DNA from: an uncultured Roseibium sp.
Lineage (GTDB): Bacteria > Pseudomonadota > Alphaproteobacteria > Rhizobiales > Stappiaceae
Direction: 5' to 3'
Length of the DNA: 64,000 bases
NCBI RefSeq assembly: GCF_963669205.1
Contig: NZ_OY769915.1
Span: 222,001-286,000, forward strand
Part shown: positions 17,824 to 26,641 of the stretch, in pieces
How positions within the stretch are numbered: the stretch's first letter is position 1
Layout: each line of letters begins with the position of its first letter
Notes under the pieces: model-generated
Told to the model about the DNA's origin: nothing
The model's database searches: none
Seen by the model: the letters and a program-made list of their open reading frames with translations, nothing else
Position numbers and translations under genes: made by a program

Positions 17824-18537
17824 ATGGACATCGGCAACGAAACGGGTCGGGCAGCGGACAATGTGGTCGCAATGCTGGAAGCGAAAATCGTTTCCGGTGA
17901 GCTGGAAGACAGAACGCCCTTGCCCGCCGAGCGGGAGTTGATGGAACAGTTCGGCGCAAGCAGGACCGTGATCCGCGAGGCGATTTCCCAGCTGTCCAGC
18001 CGCGGACTGATCGAAACGCGGCCCCGCTTTCGCCCGATCGTGCGCAAGCCGGACTACGCGACCGTCCTCCACGCCTGTGGCAACGTCGTCCAGCATCTCC
18101 TGACGGACAAGACGGGCATCAAGAACCTCTACGACAGCCGGGTCTTCATCGAACGCGCCCTTGTGCGCGAAGCTGCGTTGTCGGCACGCAAGGAGGACAT
18201 CGCAGGCCTGCGGGAAGCGCTCGAGGAAAACCGGAAGGCCATTCCGGACTCGAACGAATTCTACCGGACGGATGTCGCCTTCCACGGTGTTCTCTACCGC
18301 ATTCCCAGGAACCCGATTTTCCCCGCCATGCACGAAGGTTATACGTCCTGGCTGGCGCCCCAGTGGGACCGCATGCTGCGCTCTCCTGAGCGCAACGAAG
18401 TCAACTACCTGGCGCACAAGTCCATTCTCGACGCGATTGTGGAGCGCGATCCGGTCGCGGCGGAAGAAGCGCTGAACAACCATCTGAAGGCGGCCTGGGA
18501 ATTCGTCCGCGTCACATTTGACTGGGGGGACGAATGA
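17824..18537 (+). CDS. GntR-family (FadR/FCD) transcriptional regulator
   Basis: 237 residues. The winged helix at about 10-75 includes LPAERELMEQFGASRTVIREAISQLSSRGLIE, and the C-terminal FCD domain carries Asp and His residues in FYRTDVAFH, AHKSIL and NNHLKAAW consistent with a metal/effector site. It diverges from the AldA-like gene across an AT-rich 224-bp region with a GntR-type palindrome, and overlaps the GMC dehydrogenase gene by four bases. It is the likely switch of the whole locus, with a sugar acid as plausible ligand. Confidence 0.87.
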   Translation: MDIGNETGRAADNVVAMLEAKIVSGELEDRTPLPAERELMEQFGASRTVIREAISQLSSRGLIETRPRFRPIVRKPDYATVLHACGNVVQHLLTDKTGIKNLYDSRVFIERALVREAALSARKEDIAGLREALEENRKAIPDSNEFYRTDVAFHGVLYRIPRNPIFPAMHEGYTSWLAPQWDRMLRSPERNEVNYLAHKSILDAIVERDPVAAEEALNNHLKAAWEFVRVTFDWGDE

Positions 18538-20153
18538 CCTTGGAATACGACTACATCGTCATTGGCGGCGGTTCGGGCGGTGCTGTCGCGGCAGCGCGGC
18601 TCGTCAGCGAGGCCGGCGCGCGCGTGCTCTTGCTGGAAGCAGGCTATTCCCATCGCCACCCGTTGCTTGATATGCCCCCTGGCATTTTCAAGATGATCAA
18701 CGGTTCCAAGTACATGCGGTATCACAGGACGACGCCGCAGCCGCATCTCGACGGCAGGGTTCACGACATCCCGCAGGGCAATGTCCTGGGCGGTGGATCT
18801 TCCGTCAATGCACAGGTCTACATGCGCGGCCGCCCCGGCGACTACGATGCCTGGAACGATGTCCTGCGCGCGAACAACGACAACCCCGGCTGGGGTTGGG
18901 CGGACGTCCTGCCCCACTTCAAGGGAATGGAAGCGAACAACCGCCTTGCCGGCGACCTGCACGGCACGGACGGCGACGTCATGGTGTCCGACCCGGGTTA
19001 TGTCGACACCATGTCCCGCTGGTTCGTGCAGTCGGTTCAGACCCTTGGCGAGCCCTACAACACGGACTTCAACGGCCCGTCGCAGCGCGGCGTCGGTTTT
19101 TACCAGTTCACCAACCGGAATGGCCGCAGAAGTTCAACCGCCTATGCGTTCCTCGAACCGCTGCGCAGCAATCCGAAGCTGACCATCAAGCTACAGGCGG
19201 CGGTGGACAGGATCATCGTGGAGAACGGCCGCGCGGTCGGCGTGTCCTACACCGATCCCTCGGGGACACACACAGTCCATGCGTCGGCGGAAATCATCCT
19301 GGCGGCGGGGGCGCTGGTGTCGCCGAAGATCCTCATGCTGTCGGGGATCGGTCCCGCTGATCATCTCGGCGAGTTCGGCATCCAGGTTCACGCCGACATG
19401 CCCGGTGTCGGCCAGAACCTGATCGATCATCCCGAAGTTCCCATCACGGCCTATGCCAGCGGGCCGCACGGCTACTACCGTCAGGGAGAAGGCTGGCGCA
19501 TGCTCCTGAACGGGCTTCAGTTCAAGCTTTTCGGAAGCGGCCGCATTACCTCGGCCGGTGTCGAGGCCGGGGCTTTCGTCAACCCGCGCAACCGCGACGG
19601 CGAACCGACGATCCAGGCCTTTTGCGTTCCCATCGTCTATCTGGACCGGGATGCACAGTCTGAGCTGAAAGACGGCTATGGCGTGACGGTCACGACGGTT
19701 GTCGTCAAACCCAAGTCCCGCGGCGAAGTCAGGCTGGCCTCCGGATCGCCTGCCGACATGCCCATCGTGTGTCCGAACCTTCTGAAGGACGAAGACGACA
19801 TGCAGGAAATGATGGCCGGCCAGCGCTTCTTCCTTGAGGCCCTCCAGTCGAACCCCATCGCCTCGAAGCTGAAGAAAGTCGCAATCCCCGACCCCGGCAA
19901 GTGTTCCGACGAAGAGCTCAGGACCCACTGCAAGCGGTTCGTCAAGACCAACTATCACCCGGCCGGAACGGCGCGCATGGGGGCGGATGGTGACGATATG
20001 GCCGTGCTTGACGGCAGGCTTCGGGTCCGGGGTGTTGAGAACCTTCGAGTCTGCGACATGTCCGCGGTCCCGGACATCAACGCGGGCAACACCAATGCGC
20101 CGGCCATGATGCTGGGCTCGCGCTGTGCTGAGTTCATTCTCCGGTCTGGCTGA
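18534..20153 (+). CDS. GMC-family FAD oxidoreductase (choline-dehydrogenase-like)
   Basis: 539 residues. The FAD motif GGGSGGAVAAARL is at about 11-23, LLEAG follows at 34, the GMC signature GNVLGGGSSVNAQVYMRG is near 81, and the C-terminal catalytic His region reads NYHPAGTARMG with a late NTNAPAMM. There is no signal peptide, so it acts in the cytoplasm or at the inner membrane face. It is coupled to the GntR gene (ATGA overlap). Oxidation of an alcohol or sugar feeding the divergent operon is likely; the substrate is unknown. Confidence 0.85.
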   Translation: MTLEYDYIVIGGGSGGAVAAARLVSEAGARVLLLEAGYSHRHPLLDMPPGIFKMINGSKYMRYHRTTPQPHLDGRVHDIPQGNVLGGGSSVNAQVYMRGRPGDYDAWNDVLRANNDNPGWGWADVLPHFKGMEANNRLAGDLHGTDGDVMVSDPGYVDTMSRWFVQSVQTLGEPYNTDFNGPSQRGVGFYQFTNRNGRRSSTAYAFLEPLRSNPKLTIKLQAAVDRIIVENGRAVGVSYTDPSGTHTVHASAEIILAAGALVSPKILMLSGIGPADHLGEFGIQVHADMPGVGQNLIDHPEVPITAYASGPHGYYRQGEGWRMLLNGLQFKLFGSGRITSAGVEAGAFVNPRNRDGEPTIQAFCVPIVYLDRDAQSELKDGYGVTVTTVVVKPKSRGEVRLASGSPADMPIVCPNLLKDEDDMQEMMAGQRFFLEALQSNPIASKLKKVAIPDPGKCSDEELRTHCKRFVKTNYHPAGTARMGADGDDMAVLDGRLRVRGVENLRVCDMSAVPDINAGNTNAPAMMLGSRCAEFILRSG

Positions 20154-20484
20154 CCCGCTTTCCATGACATGTCCGGACGGGCCACACCTGCGGTCGCGGA
20201 GCCATCACTGTCCTGACCGGCGGTGTTGGCCGTGTCGCCGGGTCTGCCTTTCCTGCCTCCTTCCCGGCACAGATGCCACGCCATCGGCAAGGGCTTTAAA
20301 AACAATCTCAGATAGAAGTACTTCACATAATACAATCTAGAAATGTTTTGTTTTTCACATAGTGGTCCAGGCGCTTGAAGCCTGAAATCAGAAATGTAGT
20401 CAATATTTCAATCTGTTAAAGGTATTTGCAGTCAAGCAAGCATTGATATGGACAATCAAAACATCTGATGTTTAGTATTTTCAT
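20154..20484. other. 331-bp intergenic region, AT-rich in its second half
   Basis: The first 140 bases are GC-rich and show nothing recognisable. From about 20296 the base composition drops sharply to mostly A/T, as in a promoter region, up to the GntR start at 20485. The only clear structure is the palindrome at 20459-20473. No small gene or RNA is supported. Confidence 0.5.
20459..20473. promoter_or_regulatory. Candidate autoregulatory GntR operator
   Basis: AAACATC-T-GATGTTT is a perfect 7-bp inverted repeat with a single central base, ending 11 bases before the GntR start codon. Position over the start of the gene suggests autorepression. It differs from the TTTGGT-n3-ACCAAA type of the neighbouring locus, so the two GntR proteins should not cross-react. 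Confidence 0.45.
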
Positions 20485-21234
20485 ATGAATGAGCTACTCT
20501 ACTACGATCTCAAAGACGCAAGCGGCATCACGCCCGGCCTTGCAACACAGGTATCGCGCGAATTGGGGCGCAGGATCGTTGGCGGTCACTACCGCGAAGA
20601 CGAGCTGATCGAAGACGAGACCAAACTCTCCAGCCGGTTCGGCGTCAGCAAGTCCGTCATACGGGAAGCGGTGAAGCTCCTCGTCGGAAAAGGCCTTCTG
20701 GAAGTGCGTCGCGGCAGCGGCACGCGGGTCCGCCGGCGCGCCAGCTGGGCCCTACTGGATGACGATGTCCTGGCCTGGCATCTCTCGGTCGAACCCAAGC
20801 CGGGTTTCCTGCGCCAGCTGATGGACATTCGCCAGCTGATGGAACCGAAAGCGGCGGCGTGGGCGGCGGTCTGCGGAACGGAAGCGGAGCACGCCGAAAT
20901 CATGTCGGCACAGCTCAGGATGGAGGACGAGACGAGCTCCGTTCAGGAGTTCGTCGTCGCCGATGCCCTGTTTCACCGGTCCATTCTGCGCGCAGCCAAC
21001 AACGAATTCCTGAGAGCGATGGAGGGCGTCATCTTCTCCGCACTCCTGAGCTCCATCCGCCTCACAAACGCCGATCCGCGCGAAAACGAAGAATCCATTC
21101 CGTTTCACCGGGAAGTCATGGAGGCGATTCTGGAGCGCGATGCGGATCTCGCGGAAAACCGGATGCGCCGCTTGCTGAGCGACACGACCGACCGCTTGTC
21201 GGGTGCCATCAAGGGCTTTGCGGCGTCCGTCTGA
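20485..21234 (+). CDS. GntR-family (FadR/FCD) transcriptional regulator
   Basis: 249 residues. The winged helix spans about 18-85 (DETKLSSRFGVSKSVIREAVKLLVGKGLLEVRRGSGTRV), followed by an FCD domain with conserved Asp/His positions in VADALFHRSIL and FHREVMEAI. This length and the WALLDDDVLAWHL linker are typical of regulators of galactonate- or hexuronate-type catabolism. It precedes an XylFGH-like importer and sugar-acid enzymes and is separated from them by a terminator-like hairpin, so it is probably transcribed separately and controls them in trans. Confidence 0.85.
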   Translation: MNELLYYDLKDASGITPGLATQVSRELGRRIVGGHYREDELIEDETKLSSRFGVSKSVIREAVKLLVGKGLLEVRRGSGTRVRRRASWALLDDDVLAWHLSVEPKPGFLRQLMDIRQLMEPKAAAWAAVCGTEAEHAEIMSAQLRMEDETSSVQEFVVADALFHRSILRAANNEFLRAMEGVIFSALLSSIRLTNADPRENEESIPFHREVMEAILERDADLAENRMRRLLSDTTDRLSGAIKGFAASV

Positions 21235-21319
21235 AGCGGAAAGATCATGGATTTGACGGCCGGATGGAGGAACCCGGCCGTTGCACGAAACGGCTCCGGC
21301 ATGGTGTCGGGTCGATGAC

Positions 21320-21366
21320 GGCGTTGCGAGTTGGGTTCAAGCAGACTCGCAACGCCTGGCTTTCTG
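21320..21366 (+). terminator. Terminator-like hairpin after the GntR gene
   Basis: GGCGTTGCGAGT (21320-21331) and ACTCGCAACGCC (21345-21356) form a perfect 12-bp stem with a 13-nt loop, followed by TGGCTTTCTGC. It separates the regulator from the importer operon. The T run is short, so partial termination or attenuation is possible. A weaker 8-bp stem lies at 21256-21281. Confidence 0.55.
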
Positions 21367-21432
21367 CAACCTGCAGGAAACCGGTTGAAGTCAGGCGTCG
21401 GAAAACGCCTTAACATCGGACAGGAGGATAGG

Positions 21433-22494
21433 ATGTTTCCCAGCAATAAGAAAGGCTTATTGATAGCAGGGACGGCTCTGGCCACACTTTGTGGTGCGGG
21501 CATCGCAAATGCGGAAGAAATGGTTGCGCTGCTGCTGCCGGAAAACGTGAACCCGCGTTGGGAACAACAGGACGCGGCGGCGTTTGTGTCCACGATGAAG
21601 GAGATCGCACCCGGCGTGAAGGTGGAGGTTTTCAACGCCAATAACGACACCTCCGCGCAGCAGCGTCAGGCGGAACAGGCGCTGACCCAGGGCGCCAAGG
21701 TGCTCGTGGTGATCCCGATCGATGGGGAAAGCTCCGCGATTATCGCGGATACCGCCGCGGAGGAGGGCGTCCCGACGCTTGCCTATGACCGCATGATCAA
21801 TTCCGCCAACACCTCGTTCTGGATTCAGGCGGACATGTTTGCGACGGGCGCTGCACAGGCTCAGCACGTGGTCGACAACACCGGGGCAGGCGACACGCTC
21901 GTCCTGCTTCGCGGATCGCCGACCGACCCGAATGCAGGCGTCATTGCCGACGGACAGATGTCGGTTCTCCAGCCGTTGTTCGATTCAGGCGAAAGGGTCA
22001 TGGGCTACGCGAACTGGACGCCCGGCTGGGATCCGGCCATCGCGCGCCGTTCGATGGATCAGGCACTGACCCAGTTGAGCAACAATGTCCAGGGTGTCGT
22101 CTCATCCAACGACGGTAATGCAGGCGCTGCTATCGCGGCGATGGAAGAACAGGGCATGGCCGGAACCGTGCCCGTGTCGGGCCTGGACTGTACGGTACAG
22201 GCGCAGCAGTTGATGCTGCTCGGCAAACAGACCCAGTGCGGCTGGCGCCCGCTGCATGAAATGGCGGCGGCTGCCGCCGAAGTGACCGTTCGTCTGTTGA
22301 AGGGCGAAGACTATGCGGATCTTGCTACCGAAACGGTTCAGAACGGTGTTGGTGCCGATGTCGCCTTCGTCCCCGTGGACAGCTATTCCGCCGTCGGTGC
22401 GGAAGGGGTGGCCTATGTCATCGAAAACGATCCGTCGATAACCAGGGAAATGGTCTGCCAGGGCGAAGCCGCGGCAACCGATTTCTGCAAATAA
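21433..22494 (+). CDS. Periplasmic xylose-type sugar-binding protein (XylF-like)
   Basis: 353 residues with a signal peptide ending near GIANA. The mature chain starts MVALLLPENVNPRWEQQDAA and has YDRMI, SSNDGNAGAAIAAM and GLDCTVQAQQLMLLGKQ segments, the pattern of D-xylose-class Peripla_BP_4 proteins rather than ribose ones. Four cysteines in the C-terminal half could form disulfides. ATG 21433 has AGGAGG six bases upstream; longer readings lack a signal peptide at the N-terminus. It is followed 11 bases later by its ATPase gene. Confidence 0.8.
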   Translation: MFPSNKKGLLIAGTALATLCGAGIANAEEMVALLLPENVNPRWEQQDAAAFVSTMKEIAPGVKVEVFNANNDTSAQQRQAEQALTQGAKVLVVIPIDGESSAIIADTAAEEGVPTLAYDRMINSANTSFWIQADMFATGAAQAQHVVDNTGAGDTLVLLRGSPTDPNAGVIADGQMSVLQPLFDSGERVMGYANWTPGWDPAIARRSMDQALTQLSNNVQGVVSSNDGNAGAAIAAMEEQGMAGTVPVSGLDCTVQAQQLMLLGKQTQCGWRPLHEMAAAAAEVTVRLLKGEDYADLATETVQNGVGADVAFVPVDSYSAVGAEGVAYVIENDPSITREMVCQGEAAATDFCK

Positions 22495-22505
22495 TCGGGC
22501 AAATC

Positions 22506-23324
22506 ATGTCTTTTTCCGATGATCAGCAGGTGGGGCCGCCGGCCCCGCCCCCTCACTTGCGCGTCTCCGGTATTCACAAGAGCTTTGGCGGTGTTCATGC
22601 GCTCAAGGGTGTGGATTTCGAAGTCGCGCGCGGCGAGGTCATGGCACTCGTCGGCGACAACGGTGCCGGCAAGTCGACACTCATGAAAATTCTCGCCGGG
22701 GCACTCATCTCCGACAGCGGTGATTTTTTCATCGACGAGGAACCTGTCGTGATTGCCAGTCCGCACGACGCCGGTGCGCTCGGTATCCAGATCGTCTATC
22801 AGGACCTTGCGCTTTGTGAAAACCTCGACGTTTCCGCCAACCTGTCGCTGGGAGCAGAGCCGGTCAAATCCGGCTGGGGCTTCCTGCCGCATCAGTTGCG
22901 GCCGCTGGACGACCTGGAAATGGAGGTCAGGGCCAAGGCCGCCATCGACCGGCTGCGCGTGCGCACCCTGAAGTCCGTGCGTGCCAAGGTTGGCGGCCTG
23001 TCCGGAGGGCAGCGGCAGGCGATCGCCATTGCCAGAGCCGTCGGTGCGGATTGCAGCGTCGTGATGCTCGACGAACCGACCGCCGCGCTTGGCGTTGCCC
23101 AGACCCGGCAGGTTCTCGATGTCGTCAAGCGCCTGCGCGATACCGATCACGCTGTCGTCTACATCTCGCACAACATGCGCGACATCTTCGAGGTGTCCGA
23201 CAGGATCTGCGTGCTGCGCCACGGCGCAAATGTCGCGACCTGGGAAACATCACGGACAACGCCGGACGAGATCGTCGTCGCCATGACGGCCGGTCTGGAC
23301 AACGGGGCGAACAATGCAGCCTGA
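22506..23324 (+). CDS. Single-domain ATPase of a xylose-type ABC importer
   Basis: 272 residues with one nucleotide-binding domain: Walker A GDNGAGKST near 49-57, Q-loop VYQDLALCENL, signature LSGGQRQA, Walker B VVMLDEPTAALG and switch HNM. Like FrcA it is half the usual XylG length and should dimerise. The N-terminal 17 residues are Pro/Gln-rich and outside the domain. It overlaps the permease gene by 11 bases. Confidence 0.87.
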   Translation: MSFSDDQQVGPPAPPPHLRVSGIHKSFGGVHALKGVDFEVARGEVMALVGDNGAGKSTLMKILAGALISDSGDFFIDEEPVVIASPHDAGALGIQIVYQDLALCENLDVSANLSLGAEPVKSGWGFLPHQLRPLDDLEMEVRAKAAIDRLRVRTLKSVRAKVGGLSGGQRQAIAIARAVGADCSVVMLDEPTAALGVAQTRQVLDVVKRLRDTDHAVVYISHNMRDIFEVSDRICVLRHGANVATWETSRTTPDEIVVAMTAGLDNGANNAA

Positions 23325-24537
23325 AATCTCACTGTCGCTGATCGAGCGGTTGCGGCAACTCCGGGAAACGAGCCTGGGGTCATTCGTGCCGGTCCTGCTC
23401 GCGCTGGCCGCGATCTGGATCTATTTCGGTCTCGCGCTGCCCTTCTGGGAATACTGGTCGGATCCGGATGCCTCCGCGCCGCGCTTCATTTTCCTGTCGC
23501 CGCGCAACATCTACAATCTGTTCATGCAGTCCGCGGTGATCGCGACGCTCGCCGTCGGCATCACGGTCGTTCTTCTGCTCGGCGAAATCGACCTGTCCGC
23601 CGCGGCCACGGCCGGTGTCTGTGCCGCGTTGCTCGGTGTGCTCGTGCTCGCCGGCGTCCCGGGCTGGGCGGCCTGCCTCATCGTGATGGCCGTCGGCGTC
23701 GTGATGGGCGCGGCGCAGGGATTGCTCATTGCCTATGTCGGCATTCCGTCCTTCGTCGTGACCCTGGCCGGGCTGCTCGGCTACCAGGGCCTGATGCAGA
23801 AGATCCTGCCGACCGGAAACCTGAATATCGGCGATCCGTTCGTGAGAGCGATCTCGCGCGTGCTGATACCCGACGTCTGGGGTCTCGTGCTGGCCGGACT
23901 GCTGGTCTTAACCGTGACCGCGCTGTCTTTGCGCAAGCAGGCGGCACGCAGGGCCCGGGGTCTCGAACTGGAGGCCGGTGCGGTGCTCTGGGGGCAGGTC
24001 GCCTTTTTCGCGATAATCGTCTTCGCGGCCGTCCTGACGATGAATGCCTACCGGTCCGTCCCGCTGTTGATCATTCTCCTGACGGGCGTGACGGCGATCG
24101 TCGGCTGGGTGACCACATCGACGCCGTTCGGCCGGTCCATCTTCGCCGTTGGCGGCAACGCGGAAAGCGCCAGGCGCGTCGGCATGGACGTCAAACGCAT
24201 CCGTGTGGTTGCCTTCGGTATAGTCGGCCTGCTGGCCGCGATCGGCGGCATTTTCGGCGCGTCGCGATATGGGTCGGTGTCCTACACCGCATTTGCCGGC
24301 GGATCGCTTCTGCTTGAAAGCATCGGAGCGGCTGTCATCGGCGGCACGTCTCTCTTCGGTGGCCGCGGCTCGGTCTGGAACGCGATCCTGGGTGCACTCG
24401 TCATAGGGTCCCTGGGCAACGGCCTGGATCTCACCGGCGCAAGTGCTGCCGACAAGCTCATGTTCTCGGGTGCCATTCTTCTCCTTGCCGTCGCGATCGA
24501 CGCCTTGTCGCGGCCGCCGGGCAACACGGTGCGATAG
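23314..24537 (+). CDS. Xylose-type sugar ABC importer permease (XylH-like)
   Basis: 407 residues, longer than ribose-type permeases as expected for XylH, with about 11-12 hydrophobic segments. Signatures are LLGEIDLSAAATAGVCAAL near 90 and AAVIGGTSLFGGRGSVWN near 345, with a cytoplasmic Arg-rich loop (RKQAARRARGLELE) in the middle. It overlaps the ATPase gene by 11 bases and is followed by dehydrogenase genes, linking uptake with oxidation. Confidence 0.87.
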   Translation: MQPEISLSLIERLRQLRETSLGSFVPVLLALAAIWIYFGLALPFWEYWSDPDASAPRFIFLSPRNIYNLFMQSAVIATLAVGITVVLLLGEIDLSAAATAGVCAALLGVLVLAGVPGWAACLIVMAVGVVMGAAQGLLIAYVGIPSFVVTLAGLLGYQGLMQKILPTGNLNIGDPFVRAISRVLIPDVWGLVLAGLLVLTVTALSLRKQAARRARGLELEAGAVLWGQVAFFAIIVFAAVLTMNAYRSVPLLIILLTGVTAIVGWVTTSTPFGRSIFAVGGNAESARRVGMDVKRIRVVAFGIVGLLAAIGGIFGASRYGSVSYTAFAGGSLLLESIGAAVIGGTSLFGGRGSVWNAILGALVIGSLGNGLDLTGASAADKLMFSGAILLLAVAIDALSRPPGNTVR

Positions 24538-24546
24538 GAAGCTGCC

Positions 24547-24996
24547 ATGCTCACTCAGGAAGACAACGCGCTGTTTTTGGCGGTCCTTGATGAAATCATC
24601 CCGGCGGGTGGTGTACGGCGCATGCCGTCTGCCGGTGTGAAGGCAGTTGCCGAAGGTGTCCTCTCGGCAACTGCCTACTCCGAACACCCGTCGAAAACGG
24701 TGATGGTCCTGCTTGAATCGCTCAAGTCGAGCGTCACCGGTTTCGACACGCTGTCAGCGCAAGACCGCGTCGCCGCGCTGAAGGCGGTCGAGGCGCGGCA
24801 TCCGGCTGAATTCAACGAATTCGTCCGCCTCGCATACATGGCCTACTACAGCCGCCCCGAGATCCGCCCGATGCTGGGTGTCGGCGCGCATCCCGTCCAT
24901 CCGGACGGATACGGCGTGGAGCGCGAAAGCGAAGAGCTGATGCGTGAGCTGACGGCACCCGTCCGCGCACGCGGTATTGCCTACAGGCGGGTTTGA
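24547..24996 (+). CDS. Gluconate 2-dehydrogenase subunit 3 family protein
   Basis: 149 residues. The pattern LTQEDNALFLAVLDEIIPAGG, RMPSAGV, an internal helical bundle and LGVGAHPVHPDGYGVE match the small (gamma) subunit of membrane-bound gluconate-2-dehydrogenase-type complexes. Known family members usually carry a Tat signal peptide, which is absent here. The next gene is a GMC flavoprotein of the type these subunits pair with. No cytochrome c subunit gene is nearby, so this may be a cytoplasmic two-subunit version. Confidence 0.7.
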   Translation: MLTQEDNALFLAVLDEIIPAGGVRRMPSAGVKAVAEGVLSATAYSEHPSKTVMVLLESLKSSVTGFDTLSAQDRVAALKAVEARHPAEFNEFVRLAYMAYYSRPEIRPMLGVGAHPVHPDGYGVERESEELMRELTAPVRARGIAYRRV

Positions 24997-25013
24997 GAAA
25001 CAGGAAGATGCAC

Positions 25014-26633
25014 ATGTCACACGATCCCGTCGACGTTCTCATCATCGGGGCCGGTGCGTCCGGCGCCGCCATTGCCTGGTCTCTGCTCGAAACGAGAATG
25101 CGCATCCTGTGCCTGGAACAGGGCGACCATCTGCATGACAAGGACTACCCGAGCCGCCAGCGCGACTACGAGCTTTCCCGCTACGGCGCATTTTCCTGCG
25201 ATCCGAATGTCAGGAAGCTGGAGCAGGACTACCCGGTCAACTCGGAAGACAGCTGCATCACACCGGTGAACTGGAACGGTGTCGGTGGATCCACCGTCAA
25301 CTTTCTCGGTCACTGGCCGCGCATGAAACCCTCCGATTTCAGAACCAGGTCGCTGGACGGGGTGGCCGAGGACTGGCCGGTCGACTATGAAACGCTGGCC
25401 CCCTTCTACGATCTGAACGACGAGAACACGGGCGTTTCCGGTTTGGCCGGAAATCCTGGATATCCGGACTATTCGCCGCCGCTTCCGCCCATCCCGATCG
25501 GCAGGCTGGGCCGGACGCTGGCGAAGGGGTTCAACGAACTCGGCTGGCACTGGTGGCCGTCGGATGTCGCGATCCTGAGCCAGGACAGGGACGGACGTCA
25601 GAAATGCGTGAACGCGGGCACCTGCGATCTTGGATGCGCGGCGGGCGCAAAAGGCGGCACCAATTTCACCTACTGGCCGATCCTGGAAAATGCCGGCGTT
25701 GAACTGAGGACGCGATCCAGGGTTCGTGAAATCACGATCGATCCGGAAACCGGGTTCGCCACGGGAGTGCTCTATCATGATGCGGAGGGCCGGCTTCACG
25801 AACAAAGGGCCGAACTGGTCATCGTTGCGTGCAACGGCATCGGCACGCCCCGACTGCTGTTGAACTCGACGTCAAGTCTCTTTCCCGACGGGTTGGCAAA
25901 CCGTTCCGGTCTGGTCGGCAGGAATCTGATGTTCCATCCCCTGACCGGGGTCGCCGGTGTCTTCAAGGAACCCATGCTCGGTCACGAGGGGCCGATGGCA
26001 TGTTCGATCCTGTCGCAGGAATTCTACGAAACCGATCCGGAACGGGACTTCGTGCGCGGGTACGGTCTGCATTCGGGCCGTTCGACCACGCCGATGACCT
26101 TTGCGCTTGGCGGCTATGGCATCGACAGTCCCATCCCCTGGGGCGCGGAGCACAGGGACATCATGGACAATGTCTATCCTTATCTCGCCGGTCTGACGGT
26201 TGTGACGGAAGATCTGCCGGAGGAGACCAACCGGGTCACGCTCGACCCTGACCTGACCGACAGCGATGGCATTCCCGCGCCCTGCATCACCTACAGGCTC
26301 GGTGAGAACACCCGCAAAATGCTGCGTCACGGTCAGGAAAAGGCAACGGAACTCCTTCTGGCGGCAGGCGCAGAAAAGATCATCGACAAAGGCAGCGATG
26401 AAGTCTGGTGGCGCGCCGGCTGGCACCAGATGGGCACATGCCGTATGGGCGACGACCCGGAAAAATCCGTTGTGAATGCCTGGGGCCGCTGCCACGATGT
26501 GAAGAACCTGTTCATCGTCGACGGATCGATTTTCGTGACATCCGGAGCGGTCAATCCGACATCGACGATCCAGGCGCTGGCGCTCTACGTGGGAGACAGC
26601 ATCAAGACCAACATTGCCAACCTGTTTGACTGA
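25014..26633 (+). CDS. GMC-family FAD oxidoreductase, gluconate 2-dehydrogenase large-subunit type
   Basis: 539 residues. FAD motif GAGASGAAIAWSL lies at about 12-24, the GMC signature NGVGGSTVNFLGHWPRM near 90, a Cys cluster CVNAGTCDLGCAAGAKGG near 200, and the active-site region GWHQMGTCRMG with TSGAVNPTSTIQALAL near the end. This cysteine-rich insertion is typical of gluconate/2-keto-gluconate dehydrogenase flavoproteins. ATG 25014 is chosen because CAGGAAG is then seven bases upstream; ATG 25008 is too close. No signal peptide is present. It probably oxidises a sugar or aldonate together with the preceding small subunit. Confidence 0.82.
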   Translation: MSHDPVDVLIIGAGASGAAIAWSLLETRMRILCLEQGDHLHDKDYPSRQRDYELSRYGAFSCDPNVRKLEQDYPVNSEDSCITPVNWNGVGGSTVNFLGHWPRMKPSDFRTRSLDGVAEDWPVDYETLAPFYDLNDENTGVSGLAGNPGYPDYSPPLPPIPIGRLGRTLAKGFNELGWHWWPSDVAILSQDRDGRQKCVNAGTCDLGCAAGAKGGTNFTYWPILENAGVELRTRSRVREITIDPETGFATGVLYHDAEGRLHEQRAELVIVACNGIGTPRLLLNSTSSLFPDGLANRSGLVGRNLMFHPLTGVAGVFKEPMLGHEGPMACSILSQEFYETDPERDFVRGYGLHSGRSTTPMTFALGGYGIDSPIPWGAEHRDIMDNVYPYLAGLTVVTEDLPEETNRVTLDPDLTDSDGIPAPCITYRLGENTRKMLRHGQEKATELLLAAGAEKIIDKGSDEVWWRAGWHQMGTCRMGDDPEKSVVNAWGRCHDVKNLFIVDGSIFVTSGAVNPTSTIQALALYVGDSIKTNIANLFD

Positions 26634-26641
26634 GGCGTGTC

